From assembly GCA_028023455.1 (NCBI GenBank), contig JAQFVV010000566.1, positions 1 through 64,000 on the forward strand: a stretch of DNA of 64,000 nt, read 5' to 3'. The position numbers were made by a program, and so were the translations under genes. Position 1 is the stretch's first letter. Every line of letters starts with the position of its first letter. Of the stretch, positions 34,985 through 47,515 are shown in pieces. Below the pieces are notes generated by a model that had not been told where the DNA came from, did not search any database, and saw nothing but the letters and a program-made list of their open reading frames with translations. The DNA comes from Epiperipatus broadwayi. Lineage: Eukaryota; Onychophora; Udeonychophora; Euonychophora; Peripatidae.

Positions 34985-36490
34985 AAGTTTGAGTATACCA
35001 AATGTCTAAATGATAAAGATGTACTAGATGATTGGAAGAATGCAGTATTAATATTAATATTTAAAAAAAGGTAATAAAGAAGATATTAGAAATTACAGAC
35101 CTATCAGCCTTTTATCAATTTTATACAAAATTTTTACTAAGATAATTAATTACAACTCATTCACAGAGAACATTGGATTTCTACCAACCAAGAGAACAAG
35201 CTGGATTTAAAAGTGGTTTTAGTACAGTAGATCATATACAGGTATTGAGAGAAGTTATAGAAAGGAGAAATGAATATGAGTTGCCATTATGCTTTGGATT
35301 TGTAGATTATGAAAAGCATTTGATTCTATAAACATTTCTTCAGTGATTAAAGCATTGGATCATCAAGGTATAGATCCAAGATATTGTCATATTTTAAAGA
35401 ATATTTATAAAAATGCAACAGCAACAATTAGATTACATAATGATACTAGTAATATTCATTAAGGCAGTAGCCTCAAGCACATGCTTATAAAAATGCGATA
35501 GTAGGGACCTCTACAGGTCTTAAACCACAAGCTTACTCTTTGGAAGAAAAGAGGGGAACCCCTCTTTTTTAGGAAATTCAACATTGAGAAGGGTGTAAGA
35601 CAGGGTGACTCCATATCTCCAAAACTTTTTACAGCAGTGCTGCAAGAAGTATTTTGTGGATTAAAATGGGTAGCTAAAGGAGTGAAAGTAAATGGAGATT
35701 ATTTAAGTCATTTAGATTTTGCAGATGATGTAGTTATTTTTGCAAATAATGCTTTAGAGCTACAGGAAATGTTGCAGGAGTTATCAGATGAAAGTAGGAC
35801 TAAAGATAAATGTTAAAAAGACTAAAGTAATGTTTAATCAATTTGCTCAAAATATGAAAATAAAGATTGATTATGATGAGTTAGAAGAATCTAACAGCTA
35901 CCAATACCTTGGTCAGATTATTAATAAAGATGGAAACATAATGGATGAAATTAATCATAGAATTAAACTTGGTTGGAGTGCTTTTGATAGAAATAACTTG
36001 ATACTAAAAGGAAATATGCCTATGTGTTTGAAAAGGAAGGTTTTTAATAAATGTGCTTTACCAGTTCTTACTTATGCATCTGAGAATAGGACACTTAATA
36101 GAAGAGCAATACAGAGACTTCAGCCCACTCAAAGAAGTATGGAGAGTTGCATGTTAGGAGTAACAAGAAGAGATCAAAAACACAATATATGGGTAAGAGA
36201 ACAAACAATGTTCTGATCTTACTGAAAAAATTAAAAGATTGAAGTTGGAATTGGGTTGGACATATTGCTAGAAGAGATGATAATAGATGGACAATTGAAA
36301 TCTTAAATTGGAATCCAAGAGATTGTAAAATTCCCCAAAAGAGACCGCATATGAAATGGATAGATGAAATAAAAAAGTGTGCAGGGGTGATGTGGAAAAG
36401 AGAAGCTAAAGATCGGAGAAGATGGATTGAATGTGGAGAGACCTTCATCCTGCAGTGTAGTGAAAATGGTTGATGATGATGATGAATAGT
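34985..36490 (+). pseudogene. RTE-type LINE: reverse transcriptase and C-terminus (copy 4)
   Basis: This is the best-preserved RTE copy. In order it encodes [15 protein letters not shown] then [19 protein letters not shown] (about 35025-35130), [16 protein letters not shown] (35190-35240), FGFVDYEK (35297-35320), EKGVRQGDSISPKLF (35588-35632), and HLDFADDVVIF (35710-35742), where FADD is the catalytic polymerase box. The thumb and C-terminal region follow in an open frame at 35788-36216, then the RRP/KRPHMKWIDEIKKCAGVMWKR tail (about 36340-36400). It ends in GATGATGATGATG (to about 36486). Frameshifts occur at about 35060, 35190, 35790 and 36215, and about 110 bp is inserted at 35460-35572. 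The endonuclease half is absent, so it is 5'-truncated. Confidence 0.9.
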
Positions 36491-38084
36491 CGTATAAAAT
36501 CGTTTTAAGAAGAAATTTGGTGCATTTATTTATATATATGAGTTAAAAATGTGTGTGAAAAATGTGATCTTCGTAGTAATATTGTGAGATATAATACTAT
36601 AATGTATTACTTACATAATTGCTTAAGTATAGTTCTACCTGTTTTGTGATATATATTGGTGGAGAAGAATGGTAATCCTATTATATTTTTTGTGAACCAT
36701 TAATTGGGGGCTTATGCTTATTTTCTAATTTTTTTTTGCAGGCAATGTGTTTGCTGTAATTTTTTTTTATATTTATTCTTAGTGATTTAAATATGTTTTA
36801 GAATTTTATTTTATGTTTTGTTATTGAAAAAGAAAAAAGAAAACATAATTGCAATAAATAGTTATAAACAAAGAAATATTATACCAGAAATAAATTGCTT
36901 AGAGTAAAATGATCACATTTGTAAAATTGGTTTCCAAACACTGACTTAATTAAAAAATCAAATAACACCAGTTTATGTTGAATCTCAGATAACATCAGTT
37001 ATTAATTACTTTCAGTAATCAGTAAATGCTGTCGACATGAATGTGATAACCTATTTATATATATATAATAATTGGGTCGATAAATGAATCACTTGCTAAT
37101 TAAATCAATACATTGTCCTCTATTGTCAGAATTATCTTTTGCAAATGTAAAATTTCACTACTTATAAGAATTGATAATCAGATAAATAGTCTTAATAGGG
37201 ATCTTCGTTTTTATTAAAATTATTTGCCATATTGGTATTTGTTATGTATGTTTAAATCCATACACATAAAATGGATAGTTGTAATAGGACAATGTATATA
37301 TAGATATAATAAACACCTCTACACTTCCCCATTCTTTTCAAATTCATATAAATAAAGATATAATAAAAGACAAATGACAATGTATATACATGTATGTAAA
37401 ATACATTCAGAGTAATTTAAAATTTTACCTTCTTAACAATAAGCATTTATTTTATAACGTCTTGCGTGCGATTATAATTACGATAGAATGACAGCCTGTT
37501 AAGCTAAATTGCGCAGACGCTGTGAGAATGTTGTTAATAAATGAATACCTTCGAACAACCACAATAGTAAACTTAAATTAAAATATGTGATCAGAAAAGA
37601 TTAATTTCTAAGTAGATGAAAAGAGCAATTAATTAAAATCTCCGGAGATGAGGAATGAAATTAAAATAGATACTGTTAATTAAATGATTTTGTGTTCCCG
37701 ATTCATTCATTGAGAACAACTTTAGAAATCCAAAAACTTTTTAATAGAATTTAATGGAAGTAATATTCACTCGTCCAGGCTATATCTCAAATAAATGAAA
37801 TGTTTACCTTATCAGTAAGATCTAAAAGAAGAACCAGTCAGAAGAGTAATTGGACAATCAGTTGATAGAAGCCAAGTGAGAAAAAGAAACAAACACTTGA
37901 TATTGGAAACTTCTGGTGTTCAGAGTGATATTTAACCTCAGTGCTGGATGTCATCTTATGTACTTTAAGCTTCCAGTGCAGAGAGACTTGCCTCCAAATG
38001 TGCCAAAAAAGTCTAGGGACTTAACAGGTCATATAGATCTTTCATTATTATTTTGGTATGCTGTATGCCTATGGACCTATATAT
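36491..38084. other. Noncoding stretch with one unexplained open frame
   Basis: A plus-strand open frame of 90 codons begins at 37916 in a patch that is less AT-rich than its surroundings (about 37910-38040), but its tail reads into the LTR and no protein family is recognised. The rest is AT-rich. Confidence 0.35.
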
Positions 38085-38923
38085 TGTACCACCTACCTTC
38101 TTTTATATGTCAACAAAGAGATGGAAACATCTATTTACTTTTAGATTTATTCTATCACTTTCGTTTAGTTTCTATGTACTATCTTTGAAGGCTGCCAATC
38201 TTTCAGGTAGATAATAATATCACTTGTAGCAAGCTACCAATAATATTATTTCTCTGCTACTAAATTATAACACTGGTCATCCAAGCACTTTATTTATTTT
38301 AAGGAAAAAACCTTTAGGTGCCAGTTAATTACAGGAGTAACTAAAGTGCTTGCTCAACCAGCTACGAATTTAGCACCTGACCTCCCAGCTAGCTCATCAG
38401 ACTTTAGCTATTCTCAATTCTCCACCTATACTATGAATATCTATTCCCAATATTTATGTCACAAATATTTTGACCAATAAACACACATATGTTATTGACT
38501 CTATGACATGAATCCCACCCCTACTTTCAATCTTATTATCTCACAAATATCTGACCAATAGAATACACCTACAATCTTACTTAACAATAATTAAAATATT
38601 TATTTTCAGCTTTTCTTAAATACTTGTTCTTGCCTTATAATAAATGTGCATACAAATTATATTAAAGTATACATTTAATATGATCAAATTACACACATAT
38701 GATAATAAATAAAATAAAACACATATTTAAATATATAATGCACACACATAACTCACGAGGTCTTTGATTTAAAAGTCTTATTACGAAAGCTAAGCTAATG
38801 CATATAGATAGATCATTAATAAGTCTATATTAGGTTTAAATTAAAATTATAGTTCTTGAAATGTTTAATATTGAAGACAAAATGAATGTTTACCTAGGAT
38901 TTGAACACGCGAATAAGGCAACA
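38085..38923 (-). repeat. Element 2, LTR (3' LTR in element orientation)
   Basis: 839 bp from TGTACCACC to AAGGCAACA. It aligns along its length with 41448-43085 apart from the insertion there, with scattered substitutions and small indels. Confidence 0.85.
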
Positions 38924-38946
38924 TAGCTTCTTCTGATTCTCCTGTT
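38924..38946 (-). promoter_or_regulatory. Element 2, polypurine tract
   Basis: On the minus strand AACAGGAGAATCAGAAGAAG lies immediately before the 3' LTR. Position and composition fit a polypurine tract, which primes plus-strand DNA synthesis in LTR elements. Confidence 0.6.
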
Positions 38947-39938
38947 CCAACCAGTTAGGATGTATAGGAATTTACTTGCAGATTTTAGTATGGACACTCC
39001 GATGTTTTCCAGTTTTACATGATGGTTTCTTCTTTGAACTGACTGCTGATGTTATTGCAGAGAAGTTCAGGATGCTGCATGAGCTGATGGGTTCAGCAGC
39101 ACATTCTAGATGATAGGATGTTCATTTTGAATAATTAATAACTTTTATTTTATAAATGCCTGATTGAATGATGGTTGAATTGAGTAAACAATACAAAATC
39201 TCCCTTTTTGTAGCTAGCATTTCTTACCTGAGGATCGATCGAGCAATGTGATTCAATCCTATTGGACCTTCATTCCTTTTATTTAAGAGTTCAAACTTCA
39301 TTCTAGTTCTTCAATTGGTTATTTTATTTTAGTCAAACAGTAGTCTTAGTTCCTTTGTTTGTTAATTATTTCCATTGTTTTGATTTTGATTTTAATTTCT
39401 TTTATCTACATTGCATTGGCTTTCTAAAAAATTCAATGCTTTCTAAAAAATTCATTTCTTTTAATTAATTTTTTATAGACACACACATTCCCTATTACAA
39501 GACAAAATGAGCAATTTATTTTATTAATTTAAAACTAACAACGCTAATCGGTTTTTCTTTAATTTTTCTTTATTATCGAAATCTTTCCTCTTCCCCTTTC
39601 TTTTGTTTTTTTCCTTTTCTCAAACTTTCATGAAAATCTTTCTGAAATTGAAACTAACTTTTTTTTTAAAAAAAAAAAATACATTTTTTTTTAAAATTTT
39701 CTTTCAATAAAATTCCTCTTGTTAATTATTAAAAATATATAACGACCTACATTGGTATATCTTCTCCATCCCCCCTTTGAAAGCAAAATGTCATTCTGAA
39801 TATTTTATCTCTAATATCTAAAATTAACAAAATAAATAAATAAAAATTATTATTATTTTTTTCATTCTAAATTCTGGCATCTGATTATGATAGGATCTAT
39901 TTGCTAAACTTTCCGTCCCATTATTTTGTAATCTACGT

Positions 39939-41015
39939 TCAATCAGGTGGCTCTCTTTTTCTACCAAATGGATCATCCTCCCTCCTGTATCGATCTGCAG
40001 ACTCCCTGGACAGATTTTTATAATTGACCTGCGTCAAAAATTTTGCCATTTCCTCTACTGTCCATCCATCTTTGCTCAACGTTAATTGCTGTATGTTTTG
40101 TAGCATGTTGTGACCTATCATTCTTATTATTTGGCCGTTTGACATAGGAAATGCTGTCAATACCTTAAGTTTCGATACCTACCGATAAAAGAATTGCACA
40201 TGCGTTTCTCCCAGAGCATTGGAATCTCTCTCCTGGGATATTTTGTACAGTATTCCAGCCTGCCTAGCTTCATTCCAAAATGCTCTTAAAGTGTAACACC
40301 TATAGGCTCTAAATGTCTGCAGTTTATCGCCCAAGTCCCTTGGAGGTAACTGCTCACCACCACAACCGTATCCTCTTCTGGCCATTTCTGAACATTGAAC
40401 AAGTTGTTTAAGCTTTCTAAGTGCTTCAACGGGTTCTCTCCTATTTCTGCTTTAAACACTGAAATGGTGAATTGTTTCTCCAGAACCTTACTCTCATGTT
40501 CCCCATGCCTATTTCCAAAACTGAAGTTCTTGTACTTATGCTCCATCAGCTCTATTTTCTGTTGTAAGTTTTCTATTACACCTATGCATATTTCTTTTAC
40601 TTCAGACTTTATATCCTTGTTCTCTATTGCTTCCTCAAAATTCCCTAACTCTTTACTGATGCTTTTTGTGCCTTCTTTTTTTAGACTCTCTACTTCCTCT
40701 CACATTGTTTCATGACTGCATTAATTCTTGGCATAGCTTTTCTACCTGTACTACTCTTGCTTCTAAATGGTTAACCTCCACACCATTCAACTCGTCCCTC
40801 ACTTTCATATTTTCTTTTAATACTACAATCTCATGCCTTTCTTGGTCTACATTTTTTCTCACCACTTCTATCACTTCCTGGCTTATTTCCATTTTTCCTG
40901 TTATTTCTTGTCTCATCTTTTTCATTTCTGTCTTAAGTTCACTAATTTCTTCCCTCATTATTTGCTGACTTCGGTTGATGTCTTCGTGTATTTCTCTCAT
41001 CATGTTTATTAGCAT
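39939..41015 (-). pseudogene. Element 2, decayed gag
   Basis: On the minus strand 41015-40710 is a long coiled-coil-like stretch (MREIHEDINRSQQIMREEI and onward, heptad-like). Then 40546-40286 encodes FTISVFKAEIGENPLKHLES followed by NNLFNVQKWPEEDTV, 40385-40179 encodes AFWNEARQAGILYKISQE then THVQFF, and 40160-39939 encodes AFPMSNGQIIRMIGHNMLQN. These match in order the gag of element 1 (SFKGEVGENPKAHLESL, FWSEEHQEGIYHSI, AFPFTETQMIRIIQQNML). The pieces are in different frames, so at least three frameshifts have occurred, and the Trp-Trp box of element 1 is not preserved. It would have formed the particle shell. Confidence 0.8.
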
Positions 41016-41447
41016 TTGAACTTCACTTCCCTCTACTATATGTGGGTGTTTAAAAAAATTGGCTTATTTCTGGCATCCCCCCCCAATCCCTTCTGCTATC
41101 TTCCATTATAAAATGAATAATCTATCTATTCTTATTTAAACAAAAAGTTATTTCTATGATAAAATTTTGAACGAACGCACAACCAACCCCATCCCTCTTA
41201 GTTCTATTGTTTTTTCTGCTTGTCCTTTTATCATAACTAACCCAGAGTGTCCATTTTTTTTAATTACACATCCACGTTTATACTGTTCCATGAAATTTCA
41301 ACCGTTCTGTTGGCTATGCTGATTTGACATGTCCTATTAAACTCAATATTAACTAGTGGGCTCTTCAAACCTAAATTGGTTGCTTTCTGACATTCTTTCT
41401 CTCTAATTGTCACCTGTGTCAGTTATGGCCCACACTGGCTATTCCAT

Positions 41448-43085
41448 TGTACTGCCTGCCTTTTATATGTCAGTGAAGAGATGGAAACATCTATTTACTT
41501 TTAGATTTATTTATTCGATTTCTTTCATTTAGTTTCTGTGTACTATCTTTGAAGGTTGCCGATCTTTCAGGTAGATAATAATATCACTGATAGCAAGCTG
41601 CCAATAATATTATTTCTCTGCTGCTAAATTATAACACTGGTCATCCAAGCACTTTATTTATTTTAAGGAAAAAACCTTTAGGCACCAGTTAATTACAGGA
41701 GTAACTAATGTGATTACTCAACCAGCTACGAATTTAGTACCTGACCTCCCAGCTAGCTCATCGGACTTTAGCTATTCTCAATTTTCAGCCTATACTCTAT
41801 TCCCAATATTTATGTCACAAATATTTGACTAATAAAATACATACATTATTAACTATGACATGAATCCCTCTCCTACTTTCAATCTTACTTAACCTCTTTT
41901 TTGCTGATATTTTATTGGCCGAGTGAGGTAAAAGTCTAAACTTTTAATTGGTCAATTCACAAACTCAAGTGTCAATTCACAAAATCAAGCATCAAAATAT
42001 ATTCATCTTTTAATATTATATTCACTTTAGTTTCATTTGTAAAAAGTATATTAATAATTGTCATGTTATGAAAGTGAACGAAAGTTTTTTCAAAAATAAA
42101 TTTTTATTTATAATTATAAAAATATTCGATAGCGGAAAATGTAAAACGAATGCTATTCACCAACCAAAACGTTTTGTGACGTCAGTGATTTCTTTGCCAA
42201 TTTTATGGTGCAGAAAAAGTAAATAATTTTTGTTAAAGTCTTAACTATTTTTCTAAAATAATTTTATTTTTAGCATATTTTATCAAAATAATTTGTCAAA
42301 AAATACTTTTAAAATGGTCTAAAACATCGTTTATCATTTCTAAATGAAACAAAAAGAACTCGTAACTTTTCAGGTATTGACAACCATTTTCTTTGTTGTC
42401 GAAATATAACAGCCAATAAGATTCAAGAAGAGAATGCCTACTTTTGTTAGACTTTCGATGACCGTATTATTGATTTTTTACTTGTAAAATAATTCAAGAG
42501 TGGGCAGCATCTTATGGAACTTTTTATAATTTTTCAAATGACGGTAAAACCTTACCTGTAGCATTAAAAGTAACGGGATTTGGATGGTCAGAAGCCAATG
42601 CCAAATCGTCATGGTTTTAACCGTGACTCCCAAAAAGTAGGTTAACAATAATTAAAAGATTTATCTCACAAATATCTGACCAATAGAATACAGATACATG
42701 ATTAACTCTATGACATTAATCCCTCCCTTACTTTCAATCTTACTTAACAATAATTAAAATATTTATTTCTAGCTCTTCTTAAATACTCGTTCTTGCCTTA
42801 TAATTTATACGCATATACAAATTATATTAGAGTATACATTTAATATGCTCAAATTACACACATATAATAATAAATAAAATAAAGCACATATTTAATTATA
42901 TAATGCACATACATAACTCACGAGGTTTTTGATTTAAAAGTCTTATTGTGAAAGCTAAGCTAATGCATGTAGATAGATCATTAATAGGTCTATATTTGAT
43001 TTAAATTTAAATTATAGTTCTTGAAATGTTTAATATTGAAGACAAAATGAATGTTTACCTAGGATTTGAACACACGAAGGCAACA
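41448..43085 (-). repeat. Element 2, LTR (5' LTR in element orientation), interrupted
   Basis: The right-hand copy of the LTR, 1638 bp, split by a 749-bp piggyBac-like insertion at 41893-42641. Without it the LTR would be about 885 bp, close to the 839 bp of the other copy. Confidence 0.85.
41889..42645. mobile_element. piggyBac-like nonautonomous element in TTAA site
   Basis: TTAA stands at both borders (41889-41892 and 42642-42645). The 749-bp insert starts CCTCTTTTTTGCTGA and ends so that its reverse complement starts CCTACTTTTTGGGAG, giving imperfect terminal inverted repeats of about 11 bp. It is absent from the other LTR of the same element. TTAA duplication and CC-starting ends are the signature of piggyBac elements. 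No transposase frame is present. Confidence 0.7.
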
Positions 43086-45468
43086 CTGTATTCATTAAAT
43101 TGACAAGGGCTGACATAATATTAAAGCCAAAAGCTAAATTTTCTAGTATCAAGCACAATTTTGGTAGCATGTGACAGAGGACACAGTAAATTCTTATTTG
43201 AAGATATTAAATCTATAATATTGTCTGTGCCAGACAGTTGAGAATATTACCTTCTATGATAGGAAGATTGCTCTATATGTGTCTGACCTACAAACTAGAA
43301 TATGAAGGAATAAAAAAATGCAAGTTCTTAATGAACAAGAAATATGGTCAAGTGTAGAGATAAAATTCCTACCCTTGTTATCAAAACATTTATAGTTTGT
43401 TTTCTGTATTTTTGTATTTATCAATGAAACAAAATATAACAGAAAAAATACTCATATACCCAGTAACCATCTTTTACTCCATTTTACTTGCCGATTTATA
43501 AAACAATTTAAATCAGCAGCATGATATGCATATAGTTATTAAAATATGAAGGTACTAAAGTGTATAATTACTAAACTAGATTAATATTTGTATTTAATAT
43601 TTATACAGGTTAAATTTACTCCAAAAGAATTGACTGAATTAAATTACACGTTTTAGTTCGAATGTAAACTAAAAGTGATTTATGATAGCAAGTACACATT
43701 TTTTCAGCATTGTTTACCATGTTACATGGATATTAACAAATGCCAGCATAAGGTTTAGGAAGAGATGTTAAATACTTAGGATATTCTTAATGCATCTTGA
43801 ATTGTAGAAAGTTTACACACAGTGACAATAGAATAGATGCTATTCAATTGATTTAACATTGATAGTGTGATCATTTGTTATTATTTTTACTATTTCTTGT
43901 TCGTTGAATAACGAATCTATATTTCTTTCAATTTTGAGTCTGGGTTTCATTCAATAAAGACGTGTTTTATTATCACATGCTTTTACTTGATAATTTGGTC
44001 ACTTGTAGTTATGATAATTATTTTTAGCTAATGGATTAAAATTCATCTATTTAATGAGACACTAACAATGTAACAATATATAGTTATCAAACAATGTGAT
44101 ATTTTTTATTTTATCAAATGCTTGTCATTTGTTAAATATTGTAGATTAATTTGAATATTGTGTTTTCATTTTAACAATACGACAGAACCTATTCTGAAAT
44201 TGAAACTTTTAAACGTAAATATATTTATTTTATTTACATTTAGTAATCTCCCATGACTCACGATTTTATTAAATGTCTGTAGAAAAGAGGCGTTTTTCTC
44301 AAATCCTTTAAAGTTGTTAGATTGATGATTTATTGTCCCTGTTAATATTTCATTAAAATATGCCAATGTTTAAGGAAGGACTGAATATCCAAAAGTGAGG
44401 AATACTGGGTGCTTTTGTGATTAATTGAACTTTTAAAATTGCTTAAATTTAAAACTGATGTCTAAATTGTAAAAGCAAACTGTAAAACAAATCATAATGG
44501 GAATTCACATATTGAGGATAGAAATTTAATAAACATTTCATAATCACCGTTTGTGCAAACCAACAAAGATAGAAATAATTTGGAGAACATCTTGTATATA
44601 TTTTATTTTCATTTGCATGAATCTTGTCCATTATTGTCTAACTATATGCATTCATTTTTTATGTAATAAGCATGAAATAAGTTTTTGCATTGTAGTGAGA
44701 TGATGGTAATCATTCTCATTAACATTGGGAATGTCTTTTATGTTATATAAGAGATGTAAGGGGCTTAAATAAGAGATCTAAGGGGCTTAAGAATTAGGTC
44801 TAACATTATGCATAGATTAATAATCACATTCTTAATTATCTGTATTATAATATCAATACACTATTTTGTTATCATAATTATGTACAAAAACCAAAAAATG
44901 AAAAGAACTTTGAATGCTTATGCTTTTATTTAAGAAACAATTGTAAGATATGGGAGTTGAATTTAATTGTATGTATTTTCTGAATGGGGGAAGATTCACC
45001 AATTTTCAATTTAGTAGATATTTAGTTTTTCTTGATTCAGAAAACATTTTAAAACCACATTATACAACAAATTCAAATTCATTGTTAACTAGGAAAATGT
45101 AATATTGTTATATTATTGATATTTATGTTAATTAAAATAATAAATTGTAGTATCAAATCGAGGTGATAGAATATTGTAATATCAGTTGGTCCAGATTATC
45201 TTGTCCTACACACACATATATAATCAGTGTTCAGTTTACATAAAGGTAGCAAATCTTTGCACGTTAATGGACAGGCTTCAATCTATTCTTACCTCCAACT
45301 TTAGCCATCCATACCATTGAAAATCTGATGATAGAATGCCCAAATTCCAAGCTGGCACCAATATTGTTGTTATGGCCATATTGACCTTAAGTCGCTATTC
45401 CCTCGTGTATAGGACGGTATTCATTTAAGTACATAGAAAAGAGATGGGCAGAATGCAGGCTTAAGGTG
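43086..45468. other. AT-rich noncoding stretch
   Basis: No gene was seen. A 21-22-bp unit containing GAGAT(G/C)TAAGGGGCTTAA is repeated twice in tandem at 44749-44791. Confidence 0.4.
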
Positions 45469-45529
45469 TAAGATTTGAAATACAGGCATTCTTAGTTCCA
45501 GGTATAAGAATACCTGTATTTCAAATCTT
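45469..45529. repeat. Near-perfect 26-bp hairpin
   Basis: TAAGATTTGAAATACAGGCA... (45469-45494) is followed after a 9-nt loop by its reverse complement (45504-45529), with one mismatch in 26. RNA from either strand would fold into a tight 61-nt hairpin. Confidence 0.85.
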
Positions 45530-46974
45530 ATAGTAATAGTACATAATACTGGTTTAGAAATTAATTTATAAATTAAAGGTATAATTTTAAATTTTTTATT
45601 AAATTGTAATTGATATATTTGTTTCAAACTTTTATTATTTATGTTTTAAATTTTTTGTTTTTGAAAAGTGATTAAAAAGACATCAATACTACAGATCATA
45701 TATATATATTTGAATGCTATAAATAAAGAATGCAAAGTTACTGTTGGATTAATTTGTAAAAACTAATGAAGTATTTTTTTAATATAAAAACTAATGAAGT
45801 ATTTAATGTAATGCGTGAAAATATTTCATTTGTATATTTTATTTTATTTTCTATTGCATTAAAAATTTCCATATATTAACATATATAAAGTACACTGAAT
45901 CTTAAATTTATCGATTAGCTTATCCCAATGTAGTTTTATTAGTTCCACATAGTGTATACAAACATAGACCAAGTATAAAATTAAATGTACAATCCCAACT
46001 ATTGATATTTCACTACCAAGTCAAAATATTTTTCAGAGAATAAAGAAAAAAATTACTTCAAAAAATAAAATAATAATGCTTTTAATGTAATCATGGTTAT
46101 TAAAAATATTTTTGGTTGGGGGTCATTACCTCTGATTTGTCACATTTTTTTTGCAAGAAGCCTCTTTAATCTTTTACTTTCTGTTATTTACTTCTTAACA
46201 AATCATCTCAACAATATGTTTTGCTTAACCACAGAATACTTTGTCCACACTAGTGCCTTATGTCTACCTCCTCTCTGGCTGTCTGCACACTTCCCCATGT
46301 TTTGTGTCATATCACTCGTGCATAATTGTTATCAGTCAATAGTATGTACTAATATATCATACAATACAATGGTTATATTTCTTTTTGTGCCTATCAAATG
46401 GAGACACATTTTGTTATTGATTTAGAGTGCGCTGACAAGCATTTTGAATTCAAAATGGTGGTGCACGTAATCTAAATCATCGCCCACATGTCTTAAATTA
46501 ATTTAGTGTTTTATAAATAAGCAAATTCTGAATCATTCCTGTCCTCAAATTTAATTTAGCTGAAATGAAACTGCAAAATTTCGAATGTCAATAATGTACT
46601 ATGTTTAGAATACTGGAAATAATTGCGCTAAATTTGAAACAAATGCTAAATAAATAAATGAACTAACGTATTACAAAGCTAAAATTAAAAAGTTATAAAT
46701 GTTTGATTGAAGTAAAAATATTCTGATGAGGTAAGCATTTCCGTGTAGAAAATATTTGGCTAAAAGAACTGACCAGGATAGAGATTAATTAAAATGATAA
46801 TAAAACAATGATTCCTGTTCCAGAAATAGAGCAACACTAATCAATGTTGTTTAACTTTCCATAACTAGAGTGTTGCTACCTGGGATTTGTTAATCTTACA
46901 GTCCGTGATGATTTGCTATCATGATGTCATTTAACTCTTAGCGTGATCATTATTTTAAAATGGAGGGGGTTTCC
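45530..46974. other. AT-rich noncoding stretch
   Basis: A 19-bp string AAAAACTAATGAAGTATTT is repeated at about 45758 and 45786. The hydrophobic 110-codon open frame at 46093-46425 has no motif or regulatory context and is not called. Confidence 0.35.
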
Positions 46975-47338
46975 CCCTCTAAATGGTTCCTTTTTTTTTC
47001 TCCATTTTGTTTTGGGTTTTTTTTTTAAAAAAAAAAAAATGTTGTGGTGCTGCCTCTTTTTTATTATTTTAAAATAAAAAAAAAAAAAAAAATATCAATA
47101 AAAAAAAAAAAACACCCCCCCCCCCTTTTTTTTTTTTTTTTATTTTTTTCAAAAAAAATAAAAAAAAAAAAGAAAAAAAAAAAGAGTGGGTGTGGGTTTT
47201 TTTTTTTTTTTTTTAAAGAAAATAATGTGTTTTTTTAACCTTTTTTTTTTTTTTTTTTAAATTTTAATTAATTATTTTTTAAAATAATAAAAAAAAAAAT
47301 ATATTTATTTAAAATTTATAATTTTTAATAAAAATAAA

Positions 47339-47372
<34 letters not shown>

Positions 47373-47515
47373 GAAAAAAAAAAAAAAAAAAATTTTTGGG
47401 GGTGGGGGGGGGGTTTTTTTTTTTTTTTTTTTTAAAAAATAATATAATAAATAATTATTTTTTAATTTTTTTTTATTTTTTTTTTTTAAAATATTTTTTT
47501 TAATTTTTGTTTGTT
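46975..47515. other. Homopolymer block, probable sequencing or assembly artefact
   Basis: Nearly the whole segment is runs of A, T, C or G (for example long C and G runs at about 47113-47125 and 47396-47414) unlike anything else in the window. It begins beside a GGAGGGGG/CCCCCTC hairpin. Translations of it (poly-Lys/Phe) have no meaning. Confidence 0.75.

Larger units (their letters stand above)
38085..43085 (-). mobile_element. LTR retrotransposon with gag only (element 2, minus strand)
   Basis: Two long direct repeats (38085-38923 and 41448-43085) bracket 2.5 kb that carries a decayed gag on the minus strand. In element orientation the LTR starts TGTTGCC and ends GGTACA/AGTACA. A purine-rich tract lies directly before the 3' LTR. 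No protease, reverse transcriptase, RNase H or integrase motif was seen, and there is not room for them. The outer flanks (ATAT left, CTGT right) do not match, so the target duplication is lost or a boundary is off. The gag is related to that of the element at 52.8-62.7 kb, but the LTRs are unrelated by eye. Confidence 0.8.

Noticed and set aside
36095-36448. Minus-strand 117-codon open frame
   Set aside because: It is the antisense shadow of the RTE C-terminal coding region on the plus strand.
40395-40968. Plus-strand open frames of 100-106 codons
   Set aside because: They are antisense to the element 2 gag on the minus strand.
46093-46425. Hydrophobic 110-codon open frame
   Set aside because: No family motif, no splice or promoter context; AT-rich DNA readily yields Phe/Leu/Ile-rich frames.
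47044-47238. Lys/Phe-rich open frame
   Set aside because: It is a translation of homopolymer runs in a probable artefact.
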